A DNA stretch of 64,000 nucleotides, taken from Candidatus Aquicultor sp. GTDB lineage: Bacteria > Actinomycetota > Aquicultoria > Aquicultorales > Aquicultoraceae. The notes under the pieces are model-generated. The model saw only the letters and a list, made by a program, of their open reading frames with translations. It ran no database searches and was not told the origin of the DNA. Shown one piece after another: positions 26,597-36,601 of this stretch. The stretch is taken from contig DASXVE010000019.1 of assembly GCA_036504445.1 (NCBI GenBank), positions 62,001-126,000 of the forward strand, given 5' to 3'. Both the position numbers and the translations under genes were made by a program. How positions within the stretch are numbered: position 1 is the stretch's first letter; each line of letters opens with the position of its first letter.

Positions 26597-28273
26597 TTAT
26601 TTTGAAGGAATCCACCAATTGTTTAAATTCCAAAGTGGCCCTTCTAAGGTTGTGTTATTTATTATTCCATGAACCTTGTTATTATATGCAATGAGCTCAA
26701 TACGCTGATATAGCGGGATTAATACAATATCATTGCTAATTTGCTCTTGTATAGTTCTGAATGCGCTTCGAAGCTTGTCTTGCTCCAGCGTCGTCTGCGT
26801 TGCGTAGAGCAATTGCGTTACGTCGGGGTTGGCATAACGATAGTAGTTCTGCCCGGTCGGCGGCACTTGATTCGCTGCGAAAAACGGTGCGAGGTCGAGT
26901 TCGGGGTCGGAAAACCAAGCCCATAGCCCCATCTGAAAATCACCGTCTGGAAGTTGCCTGTTCAGAAAATCAGACGCCGGTACACTTCTCACCTTAAGCC
27001 GTATGCCGACCCGCTCAAGATCATTTTCTAATACACGAGCAGCCGCTTCTCGAGAGGGGTCGCCGGCGGTCGTGCTCAACGTCACCGTTAGTTCCGTTCC
27101 CGCCCGCTCAAATATACCGTCACCGCCTCTATGGTACCCTGCTTTTGTTAGATACTGCTGGGCTAAGGTGGGGTTATAGGTATACTTGCGCCATGCGGGA
27201 GTATAAAACGGTTGTTGTTCGGGCATGATCATGCTCTGCAGTACTTCGGGTATGCCTAAAACGGCTTTCGAGAGCTCTCTGCGATCTATAGCATATGCGA
27301 TCGCTGCACGAACGTTAGGCTCGGTAAGCGGGGGTTTTGATAGATTAAACCCGAGCTGTTCCCATACCAGACCGGTAGAAGCGTCTATCTTGATACTCTT
27401 GAGCTTACTTAAACGCTTGCCGGAAGCTTTGTCGAATGCCGGAATAATAACATCAAGCTTGCGTTTGGTAAGTTGTTTGATTTGTTCGGCGGGCTTCGGT
27501 ATGAATTTAAAGACGACTTTGTCGAGATACGGCTCTTTTTCCCAGTACCCGGGATTACGCTCAAGGGTCAGGTGATCGCCGTGCTTCCATTCGCTAAATC
27601 TATAAGGACCGCTCGCGAAAGAAAGTATATCATTGAGGTCCTGGTCTATATTGTGACCCTCTAGTTTATGTTTAGGTAATATCGGGTAGGTTGTGAACAG
27701 CTCTTTATAGCGTGCATACGGCTCCTTAAAGACGATTCTGACCGTTTTCTCATACGGTGTATCGATGCGCAAGATCTTATCATAGCCGGAGCGGTCCGCT
27801 ATCTGCTTATTCGGATCCATGATAACCGCCCAGGTGAACTTAACATCTTCAGGGGTGATCGCAACCCCATCGCTCCACGATGCGTCTTCCCTGATATCGT
27901 AAGTAACCGTAAACGGATTCGTGGTAACCAAACCGTTCTCAACCGTAGGAACCCGCTCGGCTATGCGCGGCGCATAGCTCAACTGCGGAGTCTGAGCGAG
28001 CAAGCCCCATAAAATGTTTGATGTAACAAGTTTTGTCGCCATCGTAGTGCCCGCCGGCATAAACGGATTGAGCGTTGTTGGTTCTTTCTCAACGCCAATG
28101 GTCACCGTGCCCCCTCTTTCAGGGCGAAACGACGACACGCTCTTGCTCGTCTTCTTAACAGACTTTTGGTTGCTTTTGATATCTATATAGCTGCCTACGA
28201 GAATCGCAGCGAGCGAGACGACAATTAATAAAACCGGGAGTAGCCGTGATAGCAGTTTTTTCAAAGCAGACAT
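26597..28273 (-). CDS. Extracellular solute-binding protein, family 5 (oligopeptide/nickel type)
   Basis: About 558 residues with a hydrophobic N-terminus (LLPVLLIVVSLAAILVGSYI) that has no lipobox cysteine, so it is membrane-anchored or secreted rather than a lipoprotein. The SBP_bac_5 fold is seen from VTIGVEKEPTTLNPF and YDIREDASWSDGVAITPEDVKFTW to RAAIAYAIDRRELSKAVLG and LAQQYLTKAGY. Ligand unknown (peptides are commonest). No permease or ATPase gene is nearby, so its transporter must lie elsewhere or it has another role. The start is uncertain: AAGGGG lies very near the chosen ATG, and upstream alternatives lack a ribosome binding site. Confidence 0.88.
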   Translation of the reverse strand: MSALKKLLSRLLPVLLIVVSLAAILVGSYIDIKSNQKSVKKTSKSVSSFRPERGGTVTIGVEKEPTTLNPFMPAGTTMATKLVTSNILWGLLAQTPQLSYAPRIAERVPTVENGLVTTNPFTVTYDIREDASWSDGVAITPEDVKFTWAVIMDPNKQIADRSGYDKILRIDTPYEKTVRIVFKEPYARYKELFTTYPILPKHKLEGHNIDQDLNDILSFASGPYRFSEWKHGDHLTLERNPGYWEKEPYLDKVVFKFIPKPAEQIKQLTKRKLDVIIPAFDKASGKRLSKLKSIKIDASTGLVWEQLGFNLSKPPLTEPNVRAAIAYAIDRRELSKAVLGIPEVLQSMIMPEQQPFYTPAWRKYTYNPTLAQQYLTKAGYHRGGDGIFERAGTELTVTLSTTAGDPSREAAARVLENDLERVGIRLKVRSVPASDFLNRQLPDGDFQMGLWAWFSDPELDLAPFFAANQVPPTGQNYYRYANPDVTQLLYATQTTLEQDKLRSAFRTIQEQISNDIVLIPLYQRIELIAYNNKVHGIINNTTLEGPLWNLNNWWIPSK

Positions 28274-28387
28274 GCCCCCCTTGTGGCTCAGCATTACTAA
28301 TGATGGCAGAAGCTGCCCGCTACGCAGGCTGCCATAACAGGCTCCAATCAATCTTACAATTAATCGGCGCTAATTTAAACCATACTA

Positions 28388-28413
28388 AAAAGCGTTCCTC
28401 GCAGGGAACGCTT
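28388..28413 (-). terminator. Intrinsic terminator of secG
   Basis: Perfect 10-bp stem (AAAGCGTTCC / GGAACGCTTT) with a 6-nt loop, followed on the minus strand by TTTTTAG. It could also work on the plus strand (TTTATTTTAG), but no plus-strand gene precedes it. Confidence 0.85.
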
Positions 28414-28482
28414 TATTTTAGAGTTATTTATGTAGCGCTGTACAATGCGGCATTACGGCATATATTGCTCGATGCTCGAGAT

Positions 28483-28722
28483 TTACAGACCGCCTTTTTG
28501 GCTGACATAGTACAAGATCAGCGATGTAACGCCAAACCCGGATGCAATCCCAACCGTTATGCGGTTTAAGTTCTTCTCGATAATGCTTGTGCCCGAAAAG
28601 GTAGTCGGCAACGCGCCGCCAAATGCGCTTGATAAGCCGGTGCCCTTGCCTGAATGAAGCAGAATGGCCACTATAAGCCCTACTGCGAGAATCGCATGGA
28701 TAATTTCAACTAATACGATCAC
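28483..28722 (-). CDS. secG: Protein translocase subunit SecG
   Basis: 79 residues with two membrane helices (EIIHAILAVGLIVAILLHSG and ITVGIASGFGVTSLILYYV) joined by the family's cytoplasmic loop GKGTGLSSAFGG...FSGTSIIEKNLNR. Accessory subunit of the SecYEG channel. GTG start, with GGGGG upstream. It has its own promoter and terminator, so it is monocistronic although it follows gpmI, an arrangement common in Gram-positive genomes. Confidence 0.95.
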   Translation of the reverse strand: MIVLVEIIHAILAVGLIVAILLHSGKGTGLSSAFGGALPTTFSGTSIIEKNLNRITVGIASGFGVTSLILYYVSQKGGL

Positions 28723-28752
28723 GTTAGACCCCCTGAGTTAAATAACATTTGA

Positions 28753-28781
28753 ATGATAACATAGCTTCACCGGCTCGGCAA
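28753..28781 (-). promoter_or_regulatory. Promoter of secG
   Basis: Minus strand: -35 TTGCCG (28776-28781), 17-nt spacer, -10 TATCAT (28753-28758) preceded by TGT, an extended -10. It lies 30 nt upstream of the GTG. Confidence 0.65.
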
Positions 28782-28837
28782 CTATTTCAGCACGGCACGT
28801 GATGTATTATTATCTATCGTCTCCGGTTAAATATCAA

Positions 28838-30409
28838 TTATTTCCGCTCTATAAGCGACTTGCCGGTCATTTGTCCAGGTTTTTCGACATGCATAACATC
28901 AAGAACCGTTGGAGCGACATCCGCCAGAATGCCATCGGCGCGTAACGTAAAATCACCGCTCATAATGGCGTAAAACGGCACACGGTTTGTCGTGTGCGCT
29001 GTAAACGCTTGGTGATGTACAAAATCAAGCATCTTATCGGCGTTGCCGTGATCGGCTGTTATGAAAATTACGCCGCCTTCTGCGCGAGTTGTCTCAACAA
29101 CTCTACCGGCACACTGGTCAACCACCTCAACGGCCCGTATGGCTGCTTCAAACACCCCGGTGTGTCCGACCATATCGCCGTTTGCATAGTTAACAACTAT
29201 GAAATCATACACGCCCGACTTTATTGCATCAACAACAACATCGGTGACCTCAAATGCACTCATCTCCGGTTTCAGATCATAGGTTGCCACCTTTGGAGAT
29301 TGTACGAGCACCCGGTCCTCGCCTTCTTTCGGGGTCTCTACCCCGCCGTTAAAAAAGAACGTAACGTGGGCGTATTTCTCGGTTTCGGCTGTATGGAGCT
29401 GGCGAAGCTTGTGCGTCGCTAGGACATCGGCAAGAATATTGTCGAGCTCTTGAGGCGGAAACGCGATCGGCGCATTAAATGTGGCATCGTACTGCGTCAT
29501 GCAGACGTAATGCATGTGAGGGTGTATTCCCCGGTCAAAACCGGTAAAATCCTCATGGATAAAGGCCCTGGTGATTTCCCGGGCACGGTCGGACCGGAAA
29601 TTAAAAAATATAACCGAATCGTCGTCCTTTATTGTGGCTAGCGGCTCGTTTGTAGCTTTATCGAGAATCACCGTTGGTTCCACAAACTCGTCGACAACGC
29701 CCTCATCGTAGGATTGCTGAACGGCTTGAGCTGCGGAATATGCGGCCTTACCCCGCCCGCGCACCATGGCGTCATATGCTCGCTTGACCCTCTCCCAGCG
29801 GTTATCACGGTCCATGGCATAGTACCTGCCCATTATGGCTGCTATCTGCCCGATTCCAACTTGGGCCATCTTATCCTCAAGTTCGGCAATATACGTGAGC
29901 GCGCTCTGTGGAGGCACGTCGCGACCATCGAGAAACGCATGGACAAAGAGCTTCTCGACGCCACGCATCTTAGCGAGATCGATCAGCGCAAATAAGTGCG
30001 TATCCATGCTGTGAACACCGCCGTTCGAGAGTAGACCCAAAAGGTGAACCGCTTTACCTTTATTTTTGGCCTGATCCATTGCCTCAATAAGAACTTTATT
30101 GGTAAAGAAATCCCCGTCTCGGATTGACTTGCCGATGCGGGTGATATCCTGGTAGACGACACGTCCTGCCCCGAGGTTTAAGTGCCCTACCTCGGAGTTG
30201 CCCATCTGGCCCTCCGGTAATCCTACCGCTTCGCCCGCGGCGCCAAGGGTTGTAAATGGAAACTCGGCGCGGTAACGGTCCAGGTTTGGCGTGTTGGCAT
30301 CGGCAATCGCGTTGCCCACCTTATCCGGATTTTCGCCCCAGCCGTCAAGAATGCACACGACAACCGGCCTGGGGCGTTTTTGTTCGGCTATATTACTACT
30401 TGTTTCCAA
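28838..30409 (-). CDS. gpmI: 2,3-bisphosphoglycerate-independent phosphoglycerate mutase
   Basis: Glycolytic 3-phosphoglycerate/2-phosphoglycerate mutase of the alkaline-phosphatase superfamily, using two Mn ions. The catalytic serine is S72 in GQMGNSEVGHLNLGAGR. Other hallmarks: VVVCILDGWGEN, DGRDVPPQSAL, MGRYYAMDRDNRW, FFNFRSDRAREI, and metal ligands in NYANGDMVGHTG and ITADHGNAD. 523 aa. It starts with TTG, with AGGAAGG 7 nt upstream. It follows tpiA by 12 nt in the gap-pgk-tpiA-gpmI operon. Confidence 0.96.
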   Translation of the reverse strand: METSSNIAEQKRPRPVVVCILDGWGENPDKVGNAIADANTPNLDRYRAEFPFTTLGAAGEAVGLPEGQMGNSEVGHLNLGAGRVVYQDITRIGKSIRDGDFFTNKVLIEAMDQAKNKGKAVHLLGLLSNGGVHSMDTHLFALIDLAKMRGVEKLFVHAFLDGRDVPPQSALTYIAELEDKMAQVGIGQIAAIMGRYYAMDRDNRWERVKRAYDAMVRGRGKAAYSAAQAVQQSYDEGVVDEFVEPTVILDKATNEPLATIKDDDSVIFFNFRSDRAREITRAFIHEDFTGFDRGIHPHMHYVCMTQYDATFNAPIAFPPQELDNILADVLATHKLRQLHTAETEKYAHVTFFFNGGVETPKEGEDRVLVQSPKVATYDLKPEMSAFEVTDVVVDAIKSGVYDFIVVNYANGDMVGHTGVFEAAIRAVEVVDQCAGRVVETTRAEGGVIFITADHGNADKMLDFVHHQAFTAHTTNRVPFYAIMSGDFTLRADGILADVAPTVLDVMHVEKPGQMTGKSLIERK

Positions 30410-30421
30410 GGTGATGCCTTC

Positions 30422-31210
30422 CTATTTCGCATTCTTAATAATGCCGGCAAAACTCTCCGCATCGAGACTGGCTCCGCCGACAAGTGCACCGTTGATGCCA
30501 GGTTGAGCCATAAAATCAGCAATATTGCCGGGCTTTACGCTACCGCCATACAGCACAGGCACCATAGCGGCCACATCATCGCCAAATTTTGCAGCAAGTG
30601 TTTTTCGGATCGTATTGATGATGCTTTCCGCATCGTCCGGAAGTGCGGTTTTGCCGGTACCGATCGCCCAAATCGGCTCGTATGCGATGATTACATCCTG
30701 CATATCCTCGGCAGTTAACCCATCGGTGCCACCGTTTATCTGCGATCCGATAAACGAGTTAGCCTGCCCTGCTTGTCGCTGCTGAAGCGATTCGCCACAG
30801 CACATGATCGGTGTAATGTCGTGCGCGAGGGCCGACTTCACCTTCTTGTTAACCGTCTCGTCGGTTTCCCCAAAATACATGCGACGCTCTGAATGACCGA
30901 TGATTACATACTTGCAGTCGAGATCTTTGAGCATGAGCGGTGAGATCTCACCCGTATATGCGCCCTCTTCTTCCCAAAACATGTTCTGCGCACCGAGCTT
31001 GATCGGCGGTTTATCCTGCCAGAAAACGGTGTATACGCTTTTCAAATCGGTGGACGGCGGGCAGACGATAACCTCTACACCGCTTACCATATCGTTAAAC
31101 ACATCCATCCCGTCGAGCTTATCCTCGAGCGCCTGGACCAGTTCTACAGCTTCCCGAGGTGTTTTATACATCTTCCAGTTGCCAGCTATAATCCTGCGTT
31201 TACCCTGCAT
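30422..31210 (-). CDS. tpiA: Triosephosphate isomerase
   Basis: Interconverts dihydroxyacetone phosphate and glyceraldehyde 3-phosphate. N-terminal GNWKM with the catalytic Lys, YVIIGHSERR (catalytic His), IAYEPIWAIGTGK (catalytic Glu), and the phosphate-binding LYGGSVKPGN and GALVGGASL. I start at the ATG preceded by AGGAGG (262 aa). The frame is open 19 codons further upstream, but with no ribosome binding site and no conserved sequence. Confidence 0.97.
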   Translation of the reverse strand: MQGKRRIIAGNWKMYKTPREAVELVQALEDKLDGMDVFNDMVSGVEVIVCPPSTDLKSVYTVFWQDKPPIKLGAQNMFWEEEGAYTGEISPLMLKDLDCKYVIIGHSERRMYFGETDETVNKKVKSALAHDITPIMCCGESLQQRQAGQANSFIGSQINGGTDGLTAEDMQDVIIAYEPIWAIGTGKTALPDDAESIINTIRKTLAAKFGDDVAAMVPVLYGGSVKPGNIADFMAQPGINGALVGGASLDAESFAGIIKNAK

Positions 31211-31270
31211 TCTTTTCCTCCTATTAGTCGGCTCTTCTAATCGGCCGCATTCTGGCATTTCGTGCAAACA

Positions 31271-32449
31271 TTATTTATCCATTAACGCTTCAACGCCCGG
31301 TAGCGGCTTGCCTTCAAGCAGCTCGAGGCCGGCACCGCCGCCGGTCGAAACAAATGAAACCCTATCTTCAAGGTGATATTTCTTAAGCGCAGCGACCGAA
31401 TCGCCGCCGCCGACGATGCCGGTCGCACTCGACTCTGCAATTGCTAATGCAATTTCCTCTGTGCCGCGCGAGAACTGATTGATCTCGAACACGCCCATCG
31501 GGCCGTTCCAGAAGATTGTCTGGGCGCTACCGATAATACCCCGGTAGACTGCGATGGTATCCGGGCCGATATCTAAGCCCATCCAGCCATCGGGGATGGA
31601 ATCGACCGATACTACCCGCGCCTCCGCATCGGGGCTTATCTCTTGCGCAATCACAACATCGGACGGTAAATAAATGGCGATATCCTTCTCGTCGGCTTTT
31701 GTGAGCACCTCACGGCAATAATCGAGCTTGTCCTCTTCCAGCAGCGATTTCCCGACATTATAGCCCTTTGCCTTTAGGAAGGTAAAGCACATCCCACCAC
31801 CAATGAGAAGCGCGTCGACGATATCGATAAACCTATCGATAACACCGAGTTTATCTGAAACTTTGCTGCCCCCGAGGATGGCGACGAACGGTCGCTTTGG
31901 GTCTTTGAGGAGCGAAGTAAGCGTGTCGACTTCTTTCCCAAGCAGGAATCCGGCAACCGCCGGCAGATACTGGGCAACCCCTACAACGGACGCGTGTGCG
32001 CGATGCGATGCGCCGAACGCGTCATTGACGTAGACATCGGCAAGGCTTGCGAGCTCTTTTGCGAACTCGGGATCGTTTTTCTTTTCGCGTGGATCGAAAC
32101 GCAGATTCTCGAGAAGCAGTACATCGCCCTGCTTCATTTTCTCGACCGCTTCCCTGACTTGCGGGCCGACAACCTCGTCGACCTTCTCGACTTCTCTGCC
32201 GAGTAAATCTGCGAGCGCCTGCGCCACCGGATCGAGCCTAAACTGCTCTTCCTGGCCTTTAGGCCTGCCCAGGTGGCTCATGAGCATAACCTTTGCGTTA
32301 TGATTTATGAGGTATTCGATGGTTGGCAGCGCCGCTTTGATTCTGCTGTTATCGGTGACGACGCCGTTTTGGATCGGTACGTTAAAATCAACGCGGACCA
32401 ACACCCGTTTGTTCGTTTCATCAATGTCTCGAACTGTTTTCTTATTCAA
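31271..32449 (-). CDS. pgk: Phosphoglycerate kinase
   Basis: ATP-generating glycolytic kinase. VLVRVDFNVPIQNG and LMSHLGRPKG (substrate-binding basic patch), ENLRFDPREKKNDPEFA, GGSKVSDKLGVID, WNGPMGVFE, and GGGDSVAAL with STGGGAGLELLEGK at the C-terminus. I start at the TTG with GGGGAG 6 nt upstream, giving 392 aa and the usual N-terminus MNKKTVRDID. The upstream extension covers a large hairpin and is not conserved coding sequence. Confidence 0.96.
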   Translation of the reverse strand: MNKKTVRDIDETNKRVLVRVDFNVPIQNGVVTDNSRIKAALPTIEYLINHNAKVMLMSHLGRPKGQEEQFRLDPVAQALADLLGREVEKVDEVVGPQVREAVEKMKQGDVLLLENLRFDPREKKNDPEFAKELASLADVYVNDAFGASHRAHASVVGVAQYLPAVAGFLLGKEVDTLTSLLKDPKRPFVAILGGSKVSDKLGVIDRFIDIVDALLIGGGMCFTFLKAKGYNVGKSLLEEDKLDYCREVLTKADEKDIAIYLPSDVVIAQEISPDAEARVVSVDSIPDGWMGLDIGPDTIAVYRGIIGSAQTIFWNGPMGVFEINQFSRGTEEIALAIAESSATGIVGGGDSVAALKKYHLEDRVSFVSTGGGAGLELLEGKPLPGVEALMDK

Positions 32450-32488
32450 GATCAACTCCCCCGTCACTAAAACAAAGTACCTATACGT

Positions 32489-32554
32489 TGATAGCAGATG
32501 ACAGCCGGGCGCTCTATATGCCTTCATACGAGTGCCCGCCATCATCTGCTATCA
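32489..32554 (-). repeat. Long inverted repeat in the gap-pgk spacer
   Basis: Arms TGATAGCAGATGA and TCATCTGCTATCA are perfectly complementary over 13 bp. Inside them GGGCGCT and AGTGCCC pair with one mismatch on the transcribed strand, giving a 66-nt stem-loop. There is no T-run. It ends 20 nt from the gap stop codon and about 40 nt before pgk, where an mRNA processing or stability element would sit. Confidence 0.7.
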
Positions 32555-32573
32555 TTACGGCAAACTGTTATGT

Positions 32574-33590
<1,017 letters not shown>

Positions 33591-33622
33591 TCATAAGTTG
33601 ACTTAACTTTTCCCTATCGGGC

Positions 33623-34564
33623 TTAACGCGAAACTTGGTGTAGGCTTTTCGCCAAACTGGATATGCGTCTGGCCCGGTGATAGACGGCTGATTTGCTTAG
33701 AGGTGGGTCGAAAAGTTCTCCAAGCTCTCTCAGGCTAACATATGGGTATTCGACACGTACCTTTGCGAATTCCTGCAAACTAGGCGGTAATTTTTCAAGC
33801 CCTAGCCTTGAATCGATAAGAGTTATGTCTTCAATTTGCTCGCCCGCAGCGTTAACGACTTTGTTCACATTAGCCGTATCGCAGTTGACAAGACGGTTGA
33901 CTTGACTGCGGACTTCTTTTATGATGCGCTCGTCCTCCCATTTAAAGAGGGCGTTATACGCACCGATAAGCGCGAGAAATCGGAGTATTTCTTCGCTGTC
34001 TTTCATATATACTGCAAAATTCTTTTTGCGATCGCTGATTTTTGAGTGCAACTCAAACCTGTTTACCAGCGCTTGAAGATCGGCTGCAAACTCGGCGTTG
34101 TCCGTAGTGAGTTCGAAGTGGTAATCGCCTTTTGGATTGCTTATAAACCCGCCGCCTAAAAAGGCGCCCCGCAAATATGCGAGCGCGCAGCAGTCTTTGC
34201 GCACCAGCCGGTGCATAATGCCGGTAGTAACCACCATGTGATCGTCTAGAATACCGAGTTCATTCAGCGCTTGTCCGATCATCTCCTGGTGCGGTACATG
34301 AATGAGGTAATTGTTTACTTTGTGGAGTACCGATCTTCGAACGATCGATTCAACGTGAAGACCGAACGTATCGGTAAGATATTTATATAAAAGCCGTGCA
34401 ACCGCAGCGTTCTCTGTTGATATATCGAGTGAAAAGCGCTCGCTGCCGAGAATATGCAAGCTGCCGTCCATGTGGATAATGGCCGACGTCTCGGCCCGCT
34501 GACAGCATGCGTTTTTAGGCGTAAGCTTCGCGAGCTCGCTCTTTACTTCAGCTGAAAACGACAA
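33623..34564 (-). CDS. whiA: DNA-binding protein WhiA
   Basis: Conserved Gram-positive regulator: an N-terminal LAGLIDADG-like domain split in two (MSFSAEVKSELAKL ... GAFLGGGFISNPKGDYHFEL) and a C-terminal helix-turn-helix (LRELGELFDPPLSKSAVYHRARRI). It controls sporulation and division genes in Streptomyces and affects division in Bacillus. 313 aa. TTG start with a modest ribosome binding site. It lies in the rapZ-yvcK-whiA order found across Actinomycetota and Bacillota. Confidence 0.95.
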   Translation of the reverse strand: MSFSAEVKSELAKLTPKNACCQRAETSAIIHMDGSLHILGSERFSLDISTENAAVARLLYKYLTDTFGLHVESIVRRSVLHKVNNYLIHVPHQEMIGQALNELGILDDHMVVTTGIMHRLVRKDCCALAYLRGAFLGGGFISNPKGDYHFELTTDNAEFAADLQALVNRFELHSKISDRKKNFAVYMKDSEEILRFLALIGAYNALFKWEDERIIKEVRSQVNRLVNCDTANVNKVVNAAGEQIEDITLIDSRLGLEKLPPSLQEFAKVRVEYPYVSLRELGELFDPPLSKSAVYHRARRISSLAKSLHQVSR

Positions 34565-34649
34565 TGTAAGTAATCACCTACCGTTTATAACAGGGCTACG
34601 GTACTTGTTAATGAGTTAACGTTGTTGGAAAAGCATTATACCTACGATA

Positions 34650-35588
34650 CTACACAAGCTCTCGTAAGATTGCAGCGAGTTTGCCGGCATCATGGCATGA
34701 CGGCTTGTTCTCATCAATAACATCAGCCATCACGATGCTTACGCCGAGCGTCTGGATTTTCTCACAATTAACCGATACCGGATACCTGCGCTCTTCGGCA
34801 TAATCGATAAGCTTATCTTCCGGTATCACCGCGGAATTTACAACAGCGATATCTATCCAGCGAAGCGAACCGTGATCGACAATTGCATCGATGTGATCGC
34901 AGGCGGTAAACAAGTCGGTCTCGCCGGGTTGCGTCATCACATTGCACGCATAGATTTTAATCGCCTTCGACTCGGCGAGGGCTTTACCGATACCGGGCAC
35001 GATCAAATTCGGTAGGATGCTGGTGAACACACTACCGGGGCCGATGATGATCTGATCGGCTTCATGAATTGCCGTTACCGCATCCGGGTAAGCCTGGGCG
35101 TCTGCGGGATCGAGGCGTACCTCTTTAAGCGGTTGTGTTGTCTGTGCGATTTTTACTTGGCCGGAAATCGGCTGACCGTCAAACGTGTCGGCATGCAGCG
35201 TTACTTTGCCTGTCGTCGACGGAAGCACCCTTCCTTGTACGCCAAGCAGCACGGCGGCTGCATCGACACCCCGGTCGAACTCGCCGTGGATATCGGCAAG
35301 CGCGGCGATAATCAAGTTGCCGAGATTATGCCCTTCGATTCCGTCCCCTTGTTTGAACCGGTATTTAAACAGCGAAGCCATATACTCGTCTTGTGCGAGA
35401 GCAATCAGGCAGTTGCGAATATCGCCGGGCGGTAGAATGCCCATCTCACGGCGAAGTCTTCCTGAGCTTCCGCCATCATCGGCAACACTTACAATCGCCG
35501 TTATATTATTCGTATAGTGTTTTATGCTGCGAAGCGCTACCGGCAGCCCGGTGCCCCCACCGATTGCTACAACCTTAATCCCCGACAT
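34650..35588 (-). CDS. yvcK: YvcK/CofD-like gluconeogenesis factor
   Basis: 312-residue Rossmann-like UDP-sugar-binding protein. N-terminal VVAIGGGTGLPVALRSIK, then VSVADDGGSSGRLRREMGILPPGDIRNCL, GHNLGNLIIAAL, and IGPGSVFTSILPNLIVPGI. In Bacillus it is needed for growth on gluconeogenic carbon and for correct cell-wall enzyme localisation. Position between rapZ and whiA supports the call. Confidence 0.95.
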   Translation of the reverse strand: MSGIKVVAIGGGTGLPVALRSIKHYTNNITAIVSVADDGGSSGRLRREMGILPPGDIRNCLIALAQDEYMASLFKYRFKQGDGIEGHNLGNLIIAALADIHGEFDRGVDAAAVLLGVQGRVLPSTTGKVTLHADTFDGQPISGQVKIAQTTQPLKEVRLDPADAQAYPDAVTAIHEADQIIIGPGSVFTSILPNLIVPGIGKALAESKAIKIYACNVMTQPGETDLFTACDHIDAIVDHGSLRWIDIAVVNSAVIPEDKLIDYAEERRYPVSVNCEKIQTLGVSIVMADVIDENKPSCHDAGKLAAILRELV

Positions 35589-35596
35589 GTCTTAAC

Positions 35597-36472
35597 CTAC
35601 TTCTTCCGACCCGAATCACGGTGACGAACGACCACATTGTAATCTTTTTCTTGTAGGAACTTCACGGTTTCCTCGGCGATAGCAACAGAGCGATGCGTAC
35701 CGCCGGTGCAACCGATAGCAACCGTCAAATGCGTTTTGCCCTCGACGATATAGCGGGGCAGCAGAAACGCTAAAAGCCCTTTAAATTTACGCAGGAACGT
35801 CTGTGTTTCGCTTCGGTTGAGTACGAAATCGCGCACTTTCTCGTTTGTACCGTCAAAATGCTTAAGCGACTCGACATAGTGCGGGTTCGGCATGAACCTC
35901 ACGTCCATGACCAAATCGGCGTCAAGCGGCATGCCGAATTTGTACCCAAACGACATGACGGTAATCATGACGCCTTTCTTTTGCTTGTCTTTCTTGAGGA
36001 TGGTTGTGCGTATCTTATCTTTTAACTCAAAAGGCGCAAGATCGCTTGTGTCGATTATGAGATTGGCTTGGCCACGAAGCTGGCCCATCATTTCGCGTTC
36101 GCGCTTAATGCCGTCGATAATGGCGCCCTCTTCTGAAAGCGGGTGACGCCGGCGGGTTTCTTTAAACCGCTTAACCAGCACTTCACCGGATGCTTCGAGA
36201 AAAACGATCTGGTACTTGATCCCAAGCGTTTTCAGCTTTAATAGCTCTTCGAACAGGTCGTCAAAAAACTCGCCTCCGCGTGCGTCGCACACAACGGCAA
36301 CCTGTTTCACTTTACTGCCGGGCAGCGTACAGAGTTCCGCCATCTTTGGGATAAGCGACGGCGGCAAATTATCAATACAGAAAAATCCCATGTCTTCAAA
36401 GCATTTGATTGCTTCTGATTTGCCCGCGCCCGATAAACCTGTTATTACGGCAAATTCTACGTTCGGATCCAC
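35597..36472 (-). CDS. rapZ: RapZ/YvcJ-family nucleotide-binding protein
   Basis: P-loop ATP/GTPase, 291 aa. Walker A ITGLSGAGKSEAIKCFEDMGFFCIDNLPP; C-terminal domain with GTHRSVAIAEETVKFL, which binds RNA in E. coli RapZ. In enterics it guides RNase E to GlmZ; in Gram-positives its target is not settled. GTG start; it precedes yvcK by 8 nt. The 129-nt spacer upstream may hold the promoter of the whole rapZ-to-gpmI unit, but no element is convincing. Confidence 0.94.
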   Translation of the reverse strand: MDPNVEFAVITGLSGAGKSEAIKCFEDMGFFCIDNLPPSLIPKMAELCTLPGSKVKQVAVVCDARGGEFFDDLFEELLKLKTLGIKYQIVFLEASGEVLVKRFKETRRRHPLSEEGAIIDGIKREREMMGQLRGQANLIIDTSDLAPFELKDKIRTTILKKDKQKKGVMITVMSFGYKFGMPLDADLVMDVRFMPNPHYVESLKHFDGTNEKVRDFVLNRSETQTFLRKFKGLLAFLLPRYIVEGKTHLTVAIGCTGGTHRSVAIAEETVKFLQEKDYNVVVRHRDSGRKK

Positions 36473-36566
36473 TACCTCTCGCCTCTCTAGCTCTCTAGTA
36501 AATTATCTATCCTATCTATATCTTCGTCGTGCGGTTCGCAATCTTGATGGTTTCCTCGTGCTTCTG

Positions 36567-36594
36567 CGAGATATTTTCGATCGGCTATATCTCG
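36567..36594 (-). repeat. Small inverted repeat after ogt
   Basis: Arms CGAGATAT and ATATCTCG (8 bp, perfect) around 12 nt, just beyond the ogt stop. Without a T-run it is not a standard terminator. It may mark the boundary between the uvrC-ogt unit and rapZ. Confidence 0.35.
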
Positions 36595-36601
36595 TGAGTC
36601 A

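Noticed and set aside
28388-28413. GCGTTCC...GGAACGC read as a LexA-type operator
   Set aside because: The arms are contiguous 10-bp terminator arms followed by a T-run right after secG, not a GAAC-N4-GTTC box at a promoter.
31211-31267. Longer N-terminus for triosephosphate isomerase
   Set aside because: The extension has no ribosome binding site or conserved residues, while AGGAGG immediately precedes the internal ATG.
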